From the NCBI GenBank assembly GCA_964538565.1, contig CAZIGW010000319.1, positions 1 through 24,956 on the forward strand: a DNA stretch of 24,956 bases, given 5' to 3'. Every line of letters starts with the position of its first letter. Position 1 is the stretch's first letter. The translations under genes were made by a program, and so were the position numbers. Below the pieces are notes generated by a model that did no database searches, was not told the DNA's origin, and worked only from the letters and a program-made list of their open reading frames with translations. This stretch comes from CAYVBN01 sp964538565. GTDB lineage: Bacteria > Pseudomonadota > Alphaproteobacteria > Rhizobiales > Xanthobacteraceae. Shown here piece by piece: positions 15,671 through 23,403 of the stretch.

Positions 15671-16948
15671 TCAGATCGAGGTGTGCGGCAGGCCCTCGCG
15701 CACGATGAGGTCCTCGCGCTTTGCCTCCTCGAACGGCACGCCGATCGGCAGCACGAAGGTGGCGGAGCGCACGCGGTGCGCCTGCGGCGCGAGGCCAGGC
15801 GGCTCATTGCCCTTCTGCAACGCGAGCGCGGCGCGGCGCAGGCGCTGGCGCGCCATGATGATGGCATTGTCGGTCGTGACCAGATTTTCCTTGGTGCGGT
15901 CGACGATCGGCCCCATGCTCTCCTGCACCGAAGCGTCCTGCATGGCGATGCCTTCGACGCCGCTGTAGGTGCGCCCGACCTTCTGCGCGGCGCGGTCGAT
16001 CAGATAATCGTTGTCCTTGTTGATGACCGGTCGGAACGTGCCGGGGATCAGCCGTACGTGGATGCCGCCGCCACGGCGCATGGTGTCGAGCTCCATCTCG
16101 CTGAGCGGCCGTGTCGGATGATAGGTGAACGTCCAGGTGAAGCAGTTCTCGTCGTCGATCGGCACCCAGGCGTGGGCGTTGAGCGCGTTGTCGCCGTAGG
16201 GCGGGACCATCGTGTACCAGGGCATGATCCACTGCGTGATGCGCCAGTAGTAGTGGCCCGGCTCGGCGTTGCGCCGCGCCCCGATGTAGAGCCCGCCTCG
16301 AGACTCCACGATCTCGAACTTCGGCTTGCGGTCGCCCTGGTAGTGCGCGCCCTTCGTCCCCTTGTGCAGCGGATCGGTGTGCAGTTCGCCGCTGTGCAGC
16401 CAGGAGACGTGGCTTGAATCGATGCCGCCCTCCATGGCCTGCAGATAATTGCACTCCTGCCAGCGCTTGGAGTTGTAGCAGTGCGCGGCAGGGAGCGCGG
16501 TCCATTCGAACGCCGGCTCTGGCGGCGGCCCGCCCGGACCCATGTAGGCCCAGAGAATGCCGCCGCGCTCGATCAGCGGATAGGATTTCAGCTTGATCTT
16601 CCGGCAGTAGCCGCTTTCGGCCGGCTCCGACGGCACCTCGACGCACTGGCCGGTGTGGTCGTATTTCCAGCCGTGGTAGGGACAGCGCAACCCGTTGTCC
16701 TCGTTGCGGCCGAACCACAGCGACACGCCGCGGTGGGCGCAGAATTCGTCGGTCAGCGCGTAACGCCCCTGCGTGTCGCGCCAGGCGAGCAGGCGCTCGG
16801 AGAGGAGCTTCACCCGCACCGGCGGGCAGTCGTTCTCCGGCAGTTCGGAGGCGAGCAGCGCCGGGATCCAGTAGCGCCGGAAGAGGTCGCCCATCGGGGT
16901 TCCGGGCCCTGTCCGGGTGAGAAATTCGTTCTGTTCCTGGGTCAACAT
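15671..16948 (-). CDS. Rieske [2Fe-2S] aromatic ring oxygenase, phthalate-dioxygenase-like
   Basis: This 425-residue oxygenase component adds O2 to, or demethylates, an aromatic substrate. The Rieske cluster ligands are C70 and H72 (CAHRG) and C89 and H92 (CPYHGW). The mononuclear iron histidines are probably H180 and H185 in GGIDSSHVSWLH. RRYWIPALLASELP near the N terminus is typical of the phthalate 4,5-dioxygenase group, which uses a separate reductase; none is encoded in the window. The ATG at 16948 has GAGG upstream and lies 23 bases after the TRAP permease stop. With the BenD-like SDR, the likely chemistry is a cis-dihydrodiol route for an aromatic acid (inference). Confidence 0.92.
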   Translation of the reverse strand: MLTQEQNEFLTRTGPGTPMGDLFRRYWIPALLASELPENDCPPVRVKLLSERLLAWRDTQGRYALTDEFCAHRGVSLWFGRNEDNGLRCPYHGWKYDHTGQCVEVPSEPAESGYCRKIKLKSYPLIERGGILWAYMGPGGPPPEPAFEWTALPAAHCYNSKRWQECNYLQAMEGGIDSSHVSWLHSGELHTDPLHKGTKGAHYQGDRKPKFEIVESRGGLYIGARRNAEPGHYYWRITQWIMPWYTMVPPYGDNALNAHAWVPIDDENCFTWTFTYHPTRPLSEMELDTMRRGGGIHVRLIPGTFRPVINKDNDYLIDRAAQKVGRTYSGVEGIAMQDASVQESMGPIVDRTKENLVTTDNAIIMARQRLRRAALALQKGNEPPGLAPQAHRVRSATFVLPIGVPFEEAKREDLIVREGLPHTSI

Positions 16949-16971
16949 CCTCGTGTCCTCACGCGATGAAC

Positions 16972-18900
16972 TTACGCTGCCCGCTGCTTGCGCAGGGCCG
17001 TCGGCCAGGGCGCGAGCGCAAGCGCGGCGAGCGTCGCGCCGACGAGCGGGGGATAGACGCCGGGCCCGATCAGCAGCAGGCCGCCGGCGCCGATCAGCAC
17101 GCGCCGCGCCGGGCCGAGCGGCGCGAAGGCGAAGCCCGAGAGGCCGCTTGCGAGCAGCGTGGCGCCGGCAATCGCCGTCCCGATCGCCCAGAGAATCTTG
17201 CCGATCGAGCCATGCAGCAGCAGGCCCTCGTCGAGCACGAAGGCGAACGGAATGATGAAGGCGGCGATTCCGAGCCGCACCGCCTCGAATCCCGTCTCCC
17301 ACAACCTGCTGCCGCTGATCGCGATGCTGACGAACACGGCGATGCACAGCGGCGGAGTGAAGAAGGAGGCAAGGCCCCAGTAGATCACGAAGAGGTGCGC
17401 GGCCATTTCCGAGACGCCGAGCTGGATCAGCGCCGGCGCCGTCAGGGTCGCGAGCGTGATGTAGACCGGAATGGAGTCGAGTCCCATGCCCATGACGAAG
17501 CTCGCAAGGCCGACGAGCGCGAGCGTCACGAGCAGGTTGCCGCCGGAGAGATCGAGGATCAGCGTCGAGATCTTGACCCCGATGCCGCTCAGCTCGATCG
17601 CGCCCACCATGATGCCGACGAAGCCGGTGATCGCCGCGATCGTCACCCAGCCGCGCACGGTGCGTGCCCACGCTCCCATCAGCTTGCGCGGCAGGAGCCA
17701 GTCGGCGCGGTCGCGCGAGAGGAAGCTTGCTCCGATCACGAACGGAATGGTGAGAACGCCGGCCATGCCGGGCGGATAGGCCTCGATGATGAGGAAATAG
17801 ATCAGCGCCGCGATCGGGATCAGATAGAACCAGCCTTCGCGGAACGCCGCGCCGATCCGGGGAAGCTCCGCGCGCGGCATCGGCTCGATGCCTTCGCGCC
17901 GGGCGCGCAGATGCACCGACACGAAGACGATGAGGAAATAGAGGCTCGCCGGCACGAAGGCGGCGAGGGCGATCTGCGCGTAGGGGACGCGGATCCATTC
18001 CGCCATCACGAAGGCGATGGCGCCCATGACGGGCGGCAGGATCTGGCCGCCGGTCGAGGCCACGGCCTCGACCGCGCCGGCGAAAGCCGGGCGGTAGCCG
18101 ATCTGTTTCATCAGCGGAATGGTGAAGACCCCGATGGTCGCGACGTTGGCCGAGGGCGAGCCGGAGATCGAGCCGAACAGCGCGCTCGCCACGACCGCCG
18201 CCTTCGCAGGGCCGCCGTACGACCAGCCGGTGGCGGCGAGGGCAAGGCGCAGGAACCAGCGCCCGGCGCCGCTCGCCTCCATCAGGGCGCCGAACAGCAC
18301 GAAGATGATGATGATGCTGGTCGCGACGTTGAGCGGCAGGCCGAAGATGCCGGACTCGCCGACGTAGGCGGCGTAGAGCAGGCGGTCGAGCGGATAGCCG
18401 CGGCCGTAGAGCACGCCCGGCAGGATGTTCTGGAAGATGGTGCCGAGCACGAGGGTGAGCACCAGGATCGGCAGGGTCACGCCGGTCGTGCGCCGCACCG
18501 CCTCGATCAGCGGCAGGCAGAGCAGGAGCGCGAGCGCCTGGCCCTTGCCGTCGAGAAATCCGTACATGCTGTAGTCGAGCACGTCCTGGTAGAACAGGAC
18601 GACATAGCCGAGGCTCGCCCAGGTGCAGGCGATGAGCGCGTAGTCGAACGGCGTCGGACGGCGCGGGCCGCCGACCTCGTCCTCGCGCCGCACGCCGTGG
18701 CCGCTGCCGGACGGCGGCACCAGGCAGAAGATCGCGGTGAGCGCCATAGCGAGGCTGATCGCGCAATGAAGCTGGTCGGGAAGGAAAATTCCCGCCATGG
18801 CCGCGAGCTTGCCGACGACGATGATGTGATAGACGACGATCACCGTCGCGATCGCCGCGAAGATCGAGATGCGCCCCGCGGGGCGAGCCGTGTCCGCCAT
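16972..18900 (-). CDS. TRAP transporter permease, fused small and large subunits (TAXI type)
   Basis: This is an inner-membrane secondary transporter that takes up an organic acid using an ion gradient and a periplasmic binding protein. The 642-residue protein is hydrophobic throughout. The first ~150 residues correspond to the four-helix DctQ-like part and the rest to the DctM-like part, with GSISGSPSANVATIG and ASTGGQILPPVMGA as typical DctM signatures. Such fused 4TM-12TM permeases pair with TAXI binding proteins, as found immediately upstream. The ATG at 18900 (MADTARPAGR) was preferred over a 60-codon extension with no similarity that overlaps the TAXI gene. It is 53 bases from the TAXI stop. 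Confidence 0.93.
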   Translation of the reverse strand: MADTARPAGRISIFAAIATVIVVYHIIVVGKLAAMAGIFLPDQLHCAISLAMALTAIFCLVPPSGSGHGVRREDEVGGPRRPTPFDYALIACTWASLGYVVLFYQDVLDYSMYGFLDGKGQALALLLCLPLIEAVRRTTGVTLPILVLTLVLGTIFQNILPGVLYGRGYPLDRLLYAAYVGESGIFGLPLNVATSIIIIFVLFGALMEASGAGRWFLRLALAATGWSYGGPAKAAVVASALFGSISGSPSANVATIGVFTIPLMKQIGYRPAFAGAVEAVASTGGQILPPVMGAIAFVMAEWIRVPYAQIALAAFVPASLYFLIVFVSVHLRARREGIEPMPRAELPRIGAAFREGWFYLIPIAALIYFLIIEAYPPGMAGVLTIPFVIGASFLSRDRADWLLPRKLMGAWARTVRGWVTIAAITGFVGIMVGAIELSGIGVKISTLILDLSGGNLLVTLALVGLASFVMGMGLDSIPVYITLATLTAPALIQLGVSEMAAHLFVIYWGLASFFTPPLCIAVFVSIAISGSRLWETGFEAVRLGIAAFIIPFAFVLDEGLLLHGSIGKILWAIGTAIAGATLLASGLSGFAFAPLGPARRVLIGAGGLLLIGPGVYPPLVGATLAALALAPWPTALRKQRAA

Positions 18901-18953
18901 TGTGTCTTTCGTTCGGTAGAGAAACCGTCGCTGGTGCCGGGAATCCGCGTCGA

Positions 18954-19958
18954 CTACTTCGCGACCTCGGCCTGTTCCTTTTCCATCTCCGGCGTCCAGA
19001 GGCCTTTTTCCTTGAAATAGCGGACGGCGCCCGGGTGATAGGGAATCTTCGGCTCCTCGAGCGTCTCCTTCAGGGTCCATTCCCGGGCGCTGGCGTGGAA
19101 TCCGTGAAACTCGTCGATGTTGTCGAACAGCGTCTTCGTCACCTGGTAGACCGCATCCTCCGACAGGCGCGAGGACGCGACCATGTAGGAGGCGAGCGTC
19201 ACGACGTTCACCGCCTTGTCCTGTCCCGGATAGGTGTTGGCCGGCAGCTTCCCGATCGACAGCGATTTCGGCAGCAGCGCCTGCATCTCCTTCATCTTGT
19301 CGTCCGGGATGTCGAGGAACTTGATCTTGCCGTCGAGCCCGAGCGACTGCAGATAGCTCGCGCCGATGCTGGCCGGGATGACGACGGCGTCGACCGTGTT
19401 GCTCTTGATCGCGTTCACCGCCTCGCCCGTGTTGGTGGTCGAGACGACGCGGACCTTGCCCGGGTCGATATGATAGACCTTGAGCAGCGCGTTGGTGATC
19501 AGCTCGGTTTCCGGGAGGGCCGGGCGTTTACCGATGATGGTCTTGCCGACGAGATCCTCCGGCTTCTCGATGCCGGAGCCGACCCGCACGATGATCTGGC
19601 GCAGGCTCGTCGAACCCTGCGCGAACAGGGCGACGCCGATCTTCTGCTTGAACGGCGGATTGCCGTGGTAGGCGTCGTAGGCCGCGTAAGCGTTGGTGAT
19701 CGAGAGATCGACCTTGTCGGCGCCGAGCGCGAACATGTTGGCGGTCGATCCGCCGAGCGGCTCGGCGGTCGCCGCGATATTGGCGTGCTTCGTGAGCATC
19801 GAGCCGAGGCCGACCGCGAGGGTGTAGTAGATGCTGCCGGAGCTCGACGTGCCGATCCGCAGCGCCGTCTGGCCGGAAGCCGGCCCGCCGAGCGCGACGG
19901 CGGATATCCCGCCCGCGAGCAACACGGCGAACAGGCGTGCGACGGCGTCCGGCTTCAT
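18954..19958 (-). CDS. TAXI-family TRAP transporter solute-binding protein
   Basis: This encodes the periplasmic receptor that delivers substrate to the fused TRAP permease. The 334-residue protein has a signal peptide (cleavage near residue 29, ASGQ), then LRIGTSSSGSIYYTLAVGLG, the TAXI N-terminal motif. Family features further on are GGSTANMFAL, the VDLSITNAYAAYDA helix and KTLFDNIDEFHGFH. The ATG at 19958 has a strong GGGGAGGAA ribosome-binding site. It is the first gene of the operon TAXI-permease-Rieske-SDR. The substrate cannot be read from sequence; the downstream enzymes suggest an aromatic carboxylate. Confidence 0.93.
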   Translation of the reverse strand: MKPDAVARLFAVLLAGGISAVALGGPASGQTALRIGTSSSGSIYYTLAVGLGSMLTKHANIAATAEPLGGSTANMFALGADKVDLSITNAYAAYDAYHGNPPFKQKIGVALFAQGSTSLRQIIVRVGSGIEKPEDLVGKTIIGKRPALPETELITNALLKVYHIDPGKVRVVSTTNTGEAVNAIKSNTVDAVVIPASIGASYLQSLGLDGKIKFLDIPDDKMKEMQALLPKSLSIGKLPANTYPGQDKAVNVVTLASYMVASSRLSEDAVYQVTKTLFDNIDEFHGFHASAREWTLKETLEEPKIPYHPGAVRYFKEKGLWTPEMEKEQAEVAK

Positions 19959-20287
19959 GGCATTCCTCCCCGAGCAGCGGCGAAGCCGTTGACGCGAAGC
20001 GACGGCCCACCCGTTTTTTTCGATTCGGCATCATTTCATAAGCGATCGCGGCGACTTTTGTAACCAATTGTCGCAGCGGGTCCGTCCGGAGATTTGCTCG
20101 CACGCGGTGCCGGGAATTCAGATGGCGCGGCCGGCAGGACAGGCAGTTCATTCGGCAGAACGCGCCAGATCGGCAACGCGCGCAACCGCCGTGCCGTCGG
20201 CGACCCGACGGTCTTCAATGGGCAGACGGAGCGCGCGTGCGGACGTGCGCGCGTTTCGGACGGGAGGTTGCGCGGTGTCTTCGAATT
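19959..20287. other. Intergenic region upstream of the TAXI-Rieske operon
   Basis: No gene is supported in these 329 bases. The left part is the 5' leader of the TAXI gene and contains a candidate promoter (20035-20063); the right part is the 3' flank of the first DUF3551-like gene. No repressor palindrome stood out. Confidence 0.5.
20035..20063 (-). promoter_or_regulatory. Candidate promoter of the TAXI-Rieske operon
   Basis: On the minus strand TTACAA (20063-20058) and TATGAA (20040-20035) are spaced 17 bp apart, in the only AT-rich part of the leader, about 77 bases before the TAXI start. The match to sigma-70 hexamers is moderate. Confidence 0.3.
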
Positions 20288-20563
20288 CTAGCGGACGCGT
20301 GGCCCGCGGACGCGTGGCCCGCGGTCGCGCGCCGGCGGCTCGATCCAGAACGGATTGCGGTCGCAATAGCCGCCGTTGCCGCTGATCGCGTCCATGCATT
20401 GCTGGTAGGTGGCGAAGTAGCAATTGGTCGCGCCGTCGTCGCTGCCGCCGTAATACGCGCACCAGGGATAGATCACGTCGGCGCGGCCGGAGGAAGGCGC
20501 CGCCAGGGCGGCCGCCGCGACAGCACCGAGAAACGCCACCGAGCCAATCAACCTCTTGCACAT
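20288..20563 (-). CDS. DUF3551-like secreted four-cysteine peptide, copy A
   Basis: This 91-residue exported protein has a signal peptide of about 29 residues (ending GRAD), then the DUF3551-type core YPWCAYYGGSDDGATNCYF, TYQQCMDAISGNGGYCDRNP with four cysteines that could form two disulfides. The tail is basic and contains RGPRV twice, encoded by a 15-bp tandem duplication at 20291-20320. GGAG precedes the ATG at 20563. The function is unknown. It is the last of three paralogues on this strand, and its core is very close to copy B at DNA level, which indicates recent duplication. Confidence 0.85.
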   Translation of the reverse strand: MCKRLIGSVAFLGAVAAAALAAPSSGRADVIYPWCAYYGGSDDGATNCYFATYQQCMDAISGNGGYCDRNPFWIEPPARDRGPRVRGPRVR

Positions 20564-20709
20564 CGGAAATCTCCAGCAGTTCGAAACTCCGGTGCCACCT
20601 GTCCGGAACCCGCCGCAGCCGTGCCGGAGCGGACCCCGTCGCGGTTCGACGAGCGCCCACGGGGCTCGGCCGGCACGGGCCGGACGAAAAGTTCGTCTGA
20701 ACGCCAGGC

Positions 20710-20964
20710 TCAACGTCCGCGCAAGCCGCGACGCGGCGCCACCGGCGCATAGGCCGGGTTGACGTCGCAATAGCCGCCGTTGCCGCTGAGCGCCTCCATG
20801 CACTGGACGTAGGTCGAGAAGTAGCAGTTGGTGCCGCCGAAGTCGCTGCCGCCGTAATACGCGCACCACGGATAGATGACTTCCGCTTTGCTCGCCGATG
20901 GCGCGAGGCATGCGCCGGCGAGAGCGAGAAGGAAGACGAAGGTTGAAACAAGCATCGTGCGCAT
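20710..20964 (-). CDS. DUF3551-like secreted four-cysteine peptide, copy B
   Basis: This 84-residue exported protein has a signal peptide ending around SASKAE and the core YPWCAYYGGSDFGGTNCYF, TYVQCMEALSGNGGYCDVNP, with the same four cysteines as copies A and C. The tail is short and basic (RRGLRGR). GGAG lies 8 bases before the ATG at 20964; a second in-frame ATG three codons on is less likely. It lies 146 bases upstream of copy A in transcription order. The function is unknown. Confidence 0.85.
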   Translation of the reverse strand: MRTMLVSTFVFLLALAGACLAPSASKAEVIYPWCAYYGGSDFGGTNCYFSTYVQCMEALSGNGGYCDVNPAYAPVAPRRGLRGR

Positions 20965-21216
20965 GAGCGATCTCCTGCCTGGTTGCGGCCAGCGACGCGG
21001 CGCTTTCCGGTTTGGCTGGGCCGAACGTTTTTGGTTGTCGATCTGCGCGGGCCGCCTGGGCGAACCCGGTTCGCCGGGAAGGCGCAAGCGCCGCGAAGAG
21101 GCCGCATTCAGATAACCCGCCGGGGAGCGATTTATTCGGGGCCGGCGGACTTCCCGACGGCGGCGCAGCGTTAAATCTTCGGCCCGGTCCATAACTTTCG
21201 CGCTACCCGCCACGCC

Positions 21217-21242
21217 GCACCGGGCAGGATGCCGCCCGGCGC
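21217..21242 (-). terminator. Stem-loop after DUF3551-like copy C
   Basis: On the minus strand, GCGCCGGGC (21242-21234) pairs with GCCCGGTGC (21225-21217) through 9 bp with one G-U pair and an 8-base loop, starting 14 bases after the copy C stop. No U-tract follows, so it is a possible 3' end structure or attenuator rather than a classical terminator. Confidence 0.35.
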
Positions 21243-21256
21243 CTGGCTCCATGTCT

Positions 21257-21499
21257 TCAGTGCCGGCGGCGATACCGTTCCCGCGCCTCGCCGCGGTAGA
21301 ACCGGTTGCGATCACAATACCCGCCGATGCCGCTGATCGTGGCGAGGCACTGCTGGTAGGTCGAGAAGCCGCAATTGTAGGTGCTGGTGCCGGGGCCGCC
21401 GTAGTAGGCGCACCACGGGTATTCGCGCGCTTCGCCCGGCTGTGCCGACGACACGAGCGCCAGGAGGCAGAGGCTGGCAAGGAGGACAAAGATCCGCAT
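21257..21499 (-). CDS. DUF3551-like secreted four-cysteine peptide, copy C
   Basis: This 80-residue exported protein has a signal peptide ending near SSAQPGEA, then YPWCAYYGGPGTSTYNCGF and TYQQCLATISGIGGYCDRN with the same cysteine spacing as A and B, plus a basic tail. It is more diverged than A and B are from each other, so it is probably the older paralogue or the parent. CGGAG precedes the ATG at 21499. The function is unknown; tandem copies in one genome are usual for this family. Confidence 0.85.
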   Translation of the reverse strand: MRIFVLLASLCLLALVSSAQPGEAREYPWCAYYGGPGTSTYNCGFSTYQQCLATISGIGGYCDRNRFYRGEARERYRRRH

Positions 21500-21804
21500 G
21501 GCGGGACTCCGATTGTGTATGGCGAATCCGGACGGACGCGAGGCGGATCCGCCGAGCGACCTTCCGGTGGCACTGCCCGTCCCGAACTCTTGGTGAACGC
21601 CGTCCGGCGGCGCCTGTTTCCCATCTTCGCGCAAAGGGCAAGGCCGCACGAGCCTGGAAATTGTCGCCACACCGTCTTCTGCGAAGGATTCGGGAGCGCG
21701 GTAGGAGCCGGAGCCAAGTGACGTGGCCGCGCCGAGGAAAAGGTCCGTCTTCGATTGTCTGGAGAAAGCGCCGCGCAGGCCGCGTGCAATCGCCCGAGGC
21801 GGCG
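21500..21804. other. Gap between copy C and the 34-residue peptide gene
   Basis: No gene is supported. A 12-bp perfect palindrome GGCGGATCCGCC lies at 21542-21553, in the leader of copy C. No clear promoter or terminator was recognised. Confidence 0.4.
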
Positions 21805-21909
21805 TTATTGCCGGAAACGCGAATAGTCCTCCGGCCCTTGCAGGGCGAACGCGACCGCGGCCAGACCGGCCGCCACCGTGAGCGTGACGGCGAAAAGAGC
21901 GATCCACAT
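21805..21909 (-). CDS. Small single-pass membrane peptide (34 aa)
   Basis: This short frame begins MWIALFAVTLTVAAGLAAVA, one hydrophobic helix of about 20 residues, and ends with a polar tail EDYSRFRQ before TAA. GGGAGG lies 8 bases upstream of the ATG, an excellent ribosome-binding site. The hydrophobic helix, the site and the sharp polar end make it a likely real gene although it is very short. The function is unknown; small inner-membrane peptides of this size often modulate a larger membrane complex, but nothing here indicates a partner. Confidence 0.6.
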   Translation of the reverse strand: MWIALFAVTLTVAAGLAAVAFALQGPEDYSRFRQ

Positions 21910-22177
21910 GTCTGCGCCTCCCACGATCCGCCGACTTCGAAGACAGGTAACGCGCTGAGCACGGATTGGTTCCGCCGCACCCGTCGACGATGACCGGCCG
22001 GTGCGCCCCCGCGACTCGCGCAGGATTGTGCCCCACGGTGGCCGAATTGGGCCCGGTCGATCCCATTCACCTTAAATTGCTTTCAAATGCTGCCGCTGCG
22101 GAACGCCGCCGGATCCCGGCCTGCTGACGCCTTCGGTCTTCTGTGCGGCAGGCGGTTCGAGGCGGGGAGGGACGCGC

Positions 22178-22600
22178 GTGGCGACGGTGCTCGTCGTGGG
22201 GGATGAGGAGCAGGTGCGCGTCCTGGCCGAGGGCATCCTGCAGGAGCGCGGACACCGGCCCCTCACCGCAGCGACGGTCGAGGAAGCGATGACGCCGCTC
22301 GGGACCGTAACGGTCGATCTTCTGCTCATCGACATTGAACTGGCCGACCGGCTGCACAGCGGGCTCGAACTTGCTGAGCACGCGACGAAGGTGCAGCCGC
22401 GGATCCGGGCGCTCTACACGAGCGCCGCGGCGCTCACCGACGGGATGCGCGCCCTGTTCGGCGACGTTCGCACTTCTGGCAAGCCCTACGCACCCGACGA
22501 TCTCGACAACGCGATCGGCGGCCTGTTCACGCGACTGATCGACCGCCGCGGCAGGGTTCGAATGCGGGTGCGCGGCGAGATGCCGGCGCCCGCCTGCTGA
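22178..22600 (+). CDS. Orphan single-domain response regulator receiver protein
   Basis: This is a 140-residue receiver domain without an output domain. The acidic pocket is D9/E10 in VLVVGDEEQ, the probable phosphorylated residue is D52 in LLLIDIEL, the switch T81/S82 is in LYTSAA and the lysine is K102 in TSGKPYAPDDL, followed by the last helix and a basic tail. The acidic pair is GDEE rather than the usual DDE. The GTG at 22178 follows GGGGAGGG and gives the expected N terminus. No histidine kinase is nearby. It converges with the next gene, with 6 bases between the stops. Confidence 0.88.
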   Translation: MATVLVVGDEEQVRVLAEGILQERGHRPLTAATVEEAMTPLGTVTVDLLLIDIELADRLHSGLELAEHATKVQPRIRALYTSAAALTDGMRALFGDVRTSGKPYAPDDLDNAIGGLFTRLIDRRGRVRMRVRGEMPAPAC

Positions 22601-22606
22601 CGCGAG

Positions 22607-22858
22607 TCAGCGCGGCGCCGAATTGGCCTTCTGCTGCTCTTTCTGATTTTCACTCGCGACGCACTTCTGGAACACGTCGCGCTGGCCCTTGACGTTCGTC
22701 GTTCCGGTGCCGGGCGGATAATAAGGATACTTCTCCAACGCCATCGCGCGGCAGCGCTTGGCAACCTCCGCGCTCACCGCCGAAGCCGGTTGCACGGACG
22801 CGGCGGCCGCCAGTCCCAACACAAGGAGAACGCCTGCGATTTTGACCAGGCGAGTCAT
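22607..22858 (-). CDS. Small secreted protein of unknown function
   Basis: This 83-residue protein has a signal peptide (VKIAGVLLVLGLAAAASVQP; cleavage near the following ASA) and a mature part of about 55 residues with two cysteines, in KRCRAMALEKYPYYPPGTG and FQKCVASENQKEQQ. The tail is rich in Lys, Gln and Asn. The ATG at 22858 is preceded by GAGG; an alternative ATG four codons upstream (22870) has a poorer spacing. I do not recognise a named family. The overlapping-free convergent arrangement with the receiver gene supports both ends. Confidence 0.75.
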   Translation of the reverse strand: MTRLVKIAGVLLVLGLAAAASVQPASAVSAEVAKRCRAMALEKYPYYPPGTGTTNVKGQRDVFQKCVASENQKEQQKANSAPR

Positions 22859-23000
22859 GGCAAGCCTCATTCCTCGAGAACCCGACTCGGGGTCTGATCG
22901 ATCCATGCGATCAAAATAATACATTCCAGGTTTTCGTGCAGGCGTCGGTTCGCGTCCGAGGTCGTGTTTTGCGCCATTCCGTTGCGTCATGATCATGCCC

Positions 23001-23032
23001 CAGAAAGAAGTGCCCCGCACGTGGGCGGGGCA
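23001..23032 (-). terminator. Terminator of sRNA copy 2
   Basis: An 8-bp perfect hairpin, TGCCCCGC/GCGGGGCA, with a 6-base loop, is followed on the minus strand by the pyrimidine-rich CTTCTTTCT. It is weaker than the copy 1 terminator because the T-tract is interrupted. Confidence 0.55.
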
Positions 23033-23060
23033 AGTCTGGGAGGAAACGTGTCTAGAGACG
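23001..23060 (-). ncRNA. Small RNA with anti-Shine-Dalgarno motif, copy 2
   Basis: This is a predicted ~60-nt RNA. In order it has a small hairpin GTC-TCTA-GAC (23059-23050), an unpaired UUCCUCCC (23045-23038) complementary to ribosome-binding sites, and a terminator hairpin (23032-23011) followed by a U-rich CTTCTTTCT. The layout is the same as copy 1, 338 bp away. Elements kept while loop sequences differ suggest selection on the RNA. Confidence 0.6.
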
Positions 23061-23065
23061 CGAGA

Positions 23066-23094
23066 ATGCTAGCCGAGTCGCCCGATCAGGTAAG
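23066..23094 (-). promoter_or_regulatory. Promoter of sRNA copy 2
   Basis: On the minus strand there is a -35 CTTACC (23094-23089), a 17-bp spacer and a -10 TAGCAT (23071-23066). The same arrangement occurs in copy 1, which is the main support. The CTT start of the -35 is compatible with alphaproteobacterial sigma-70 or RpoH-type sites; which sigma factor acts is not decided by the sequence. Confidence 0.5.
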
Positions 23095-23336
23095 CGTGGC
23101 GGCCGCAGGTAGCAGGGGACCTATGACAGTCCGAGCGCGGGCGTGACCGGAAAGACACAGTGGCATGTTGGGCCACGGACGGCCGGACGCCATGCTTGCG
23201 CCATCAAGCCGGGGACGCGACGCGCGCCGGACTGATCCGATCCCCGACCGTCGTTGCAGCGTTCTCGTTACAGCGTTCTGTTCCGGGCGAACGGGAGAAT
23301 GCCGGCGCTGCCGGTTCTGCGGTGCGGGCACGGCGC

Positions 23337-23362
23337 AAAAAAAGCCCCGCACGGTGCGGGGC
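23337..23362 (-). terminator. Intrinsic terminator of sRNA copy 1
   Basis: GCCCCGCA/TGCGGGGC with a 3-base loop (23344-23362) is immediately followed on the minus strand by seven T residues (23343-23337). This is a textbook intrinsic terminator with no protein gene leading into it. Confidence 0.85.
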
Positions 23363-23398
23363 CAGTTCAAGAGGGAGGAAGCATATGTCCACAGACGA
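23337..23398 (-). ncRNA. Small RNA with anti-Shine-Dalgarno motif, copy 1
   Basis: This is a predicted ~62-nt RNA. In order it has a small hairpin GTC-TGTG-GAC (23396-23387), an unpaired UUCCUCCC (23380-23373) able to pair with GGGAGGAA-type ribosome-binding sites, and a strong intrinsic terminator. It has its own promoter directly upstream. It resembles in outline the alphaproteobacterial sRNAs carrying CCUCCUCCC motifs (CcsR/cuckoo RNAs in Rhodobacter); relation to those is inference. Confidence 0.65.
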
Positions 23399-23403
23399 GA
23401 AAC

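Noticed and set aside
15671..18766. A 1031-codon open frame suggesting a TRAP permease-Rieske fusion
   Set aside because: Only the Rieske part is real. Its upstream portion is a low-complexity shadow of the TRAP permease, which is encoded in another frame with its own stop before the Rieske start.
16966..19020. 684-codon plus-strand frame opposite the TRAP permease
   Set aside because: Charged, repetitive antisense translation with no motif; the permease on the other strand has clear DctM signatures.
19985..20020. Plus-strand hairpin followed by seven T residues, resembling a terminator
   Set aside because: The T-tract is separated from the stem by 7 bases and no plus-strand gene leads into it. 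It lies in the leader of the TAXI operon on the other strand.
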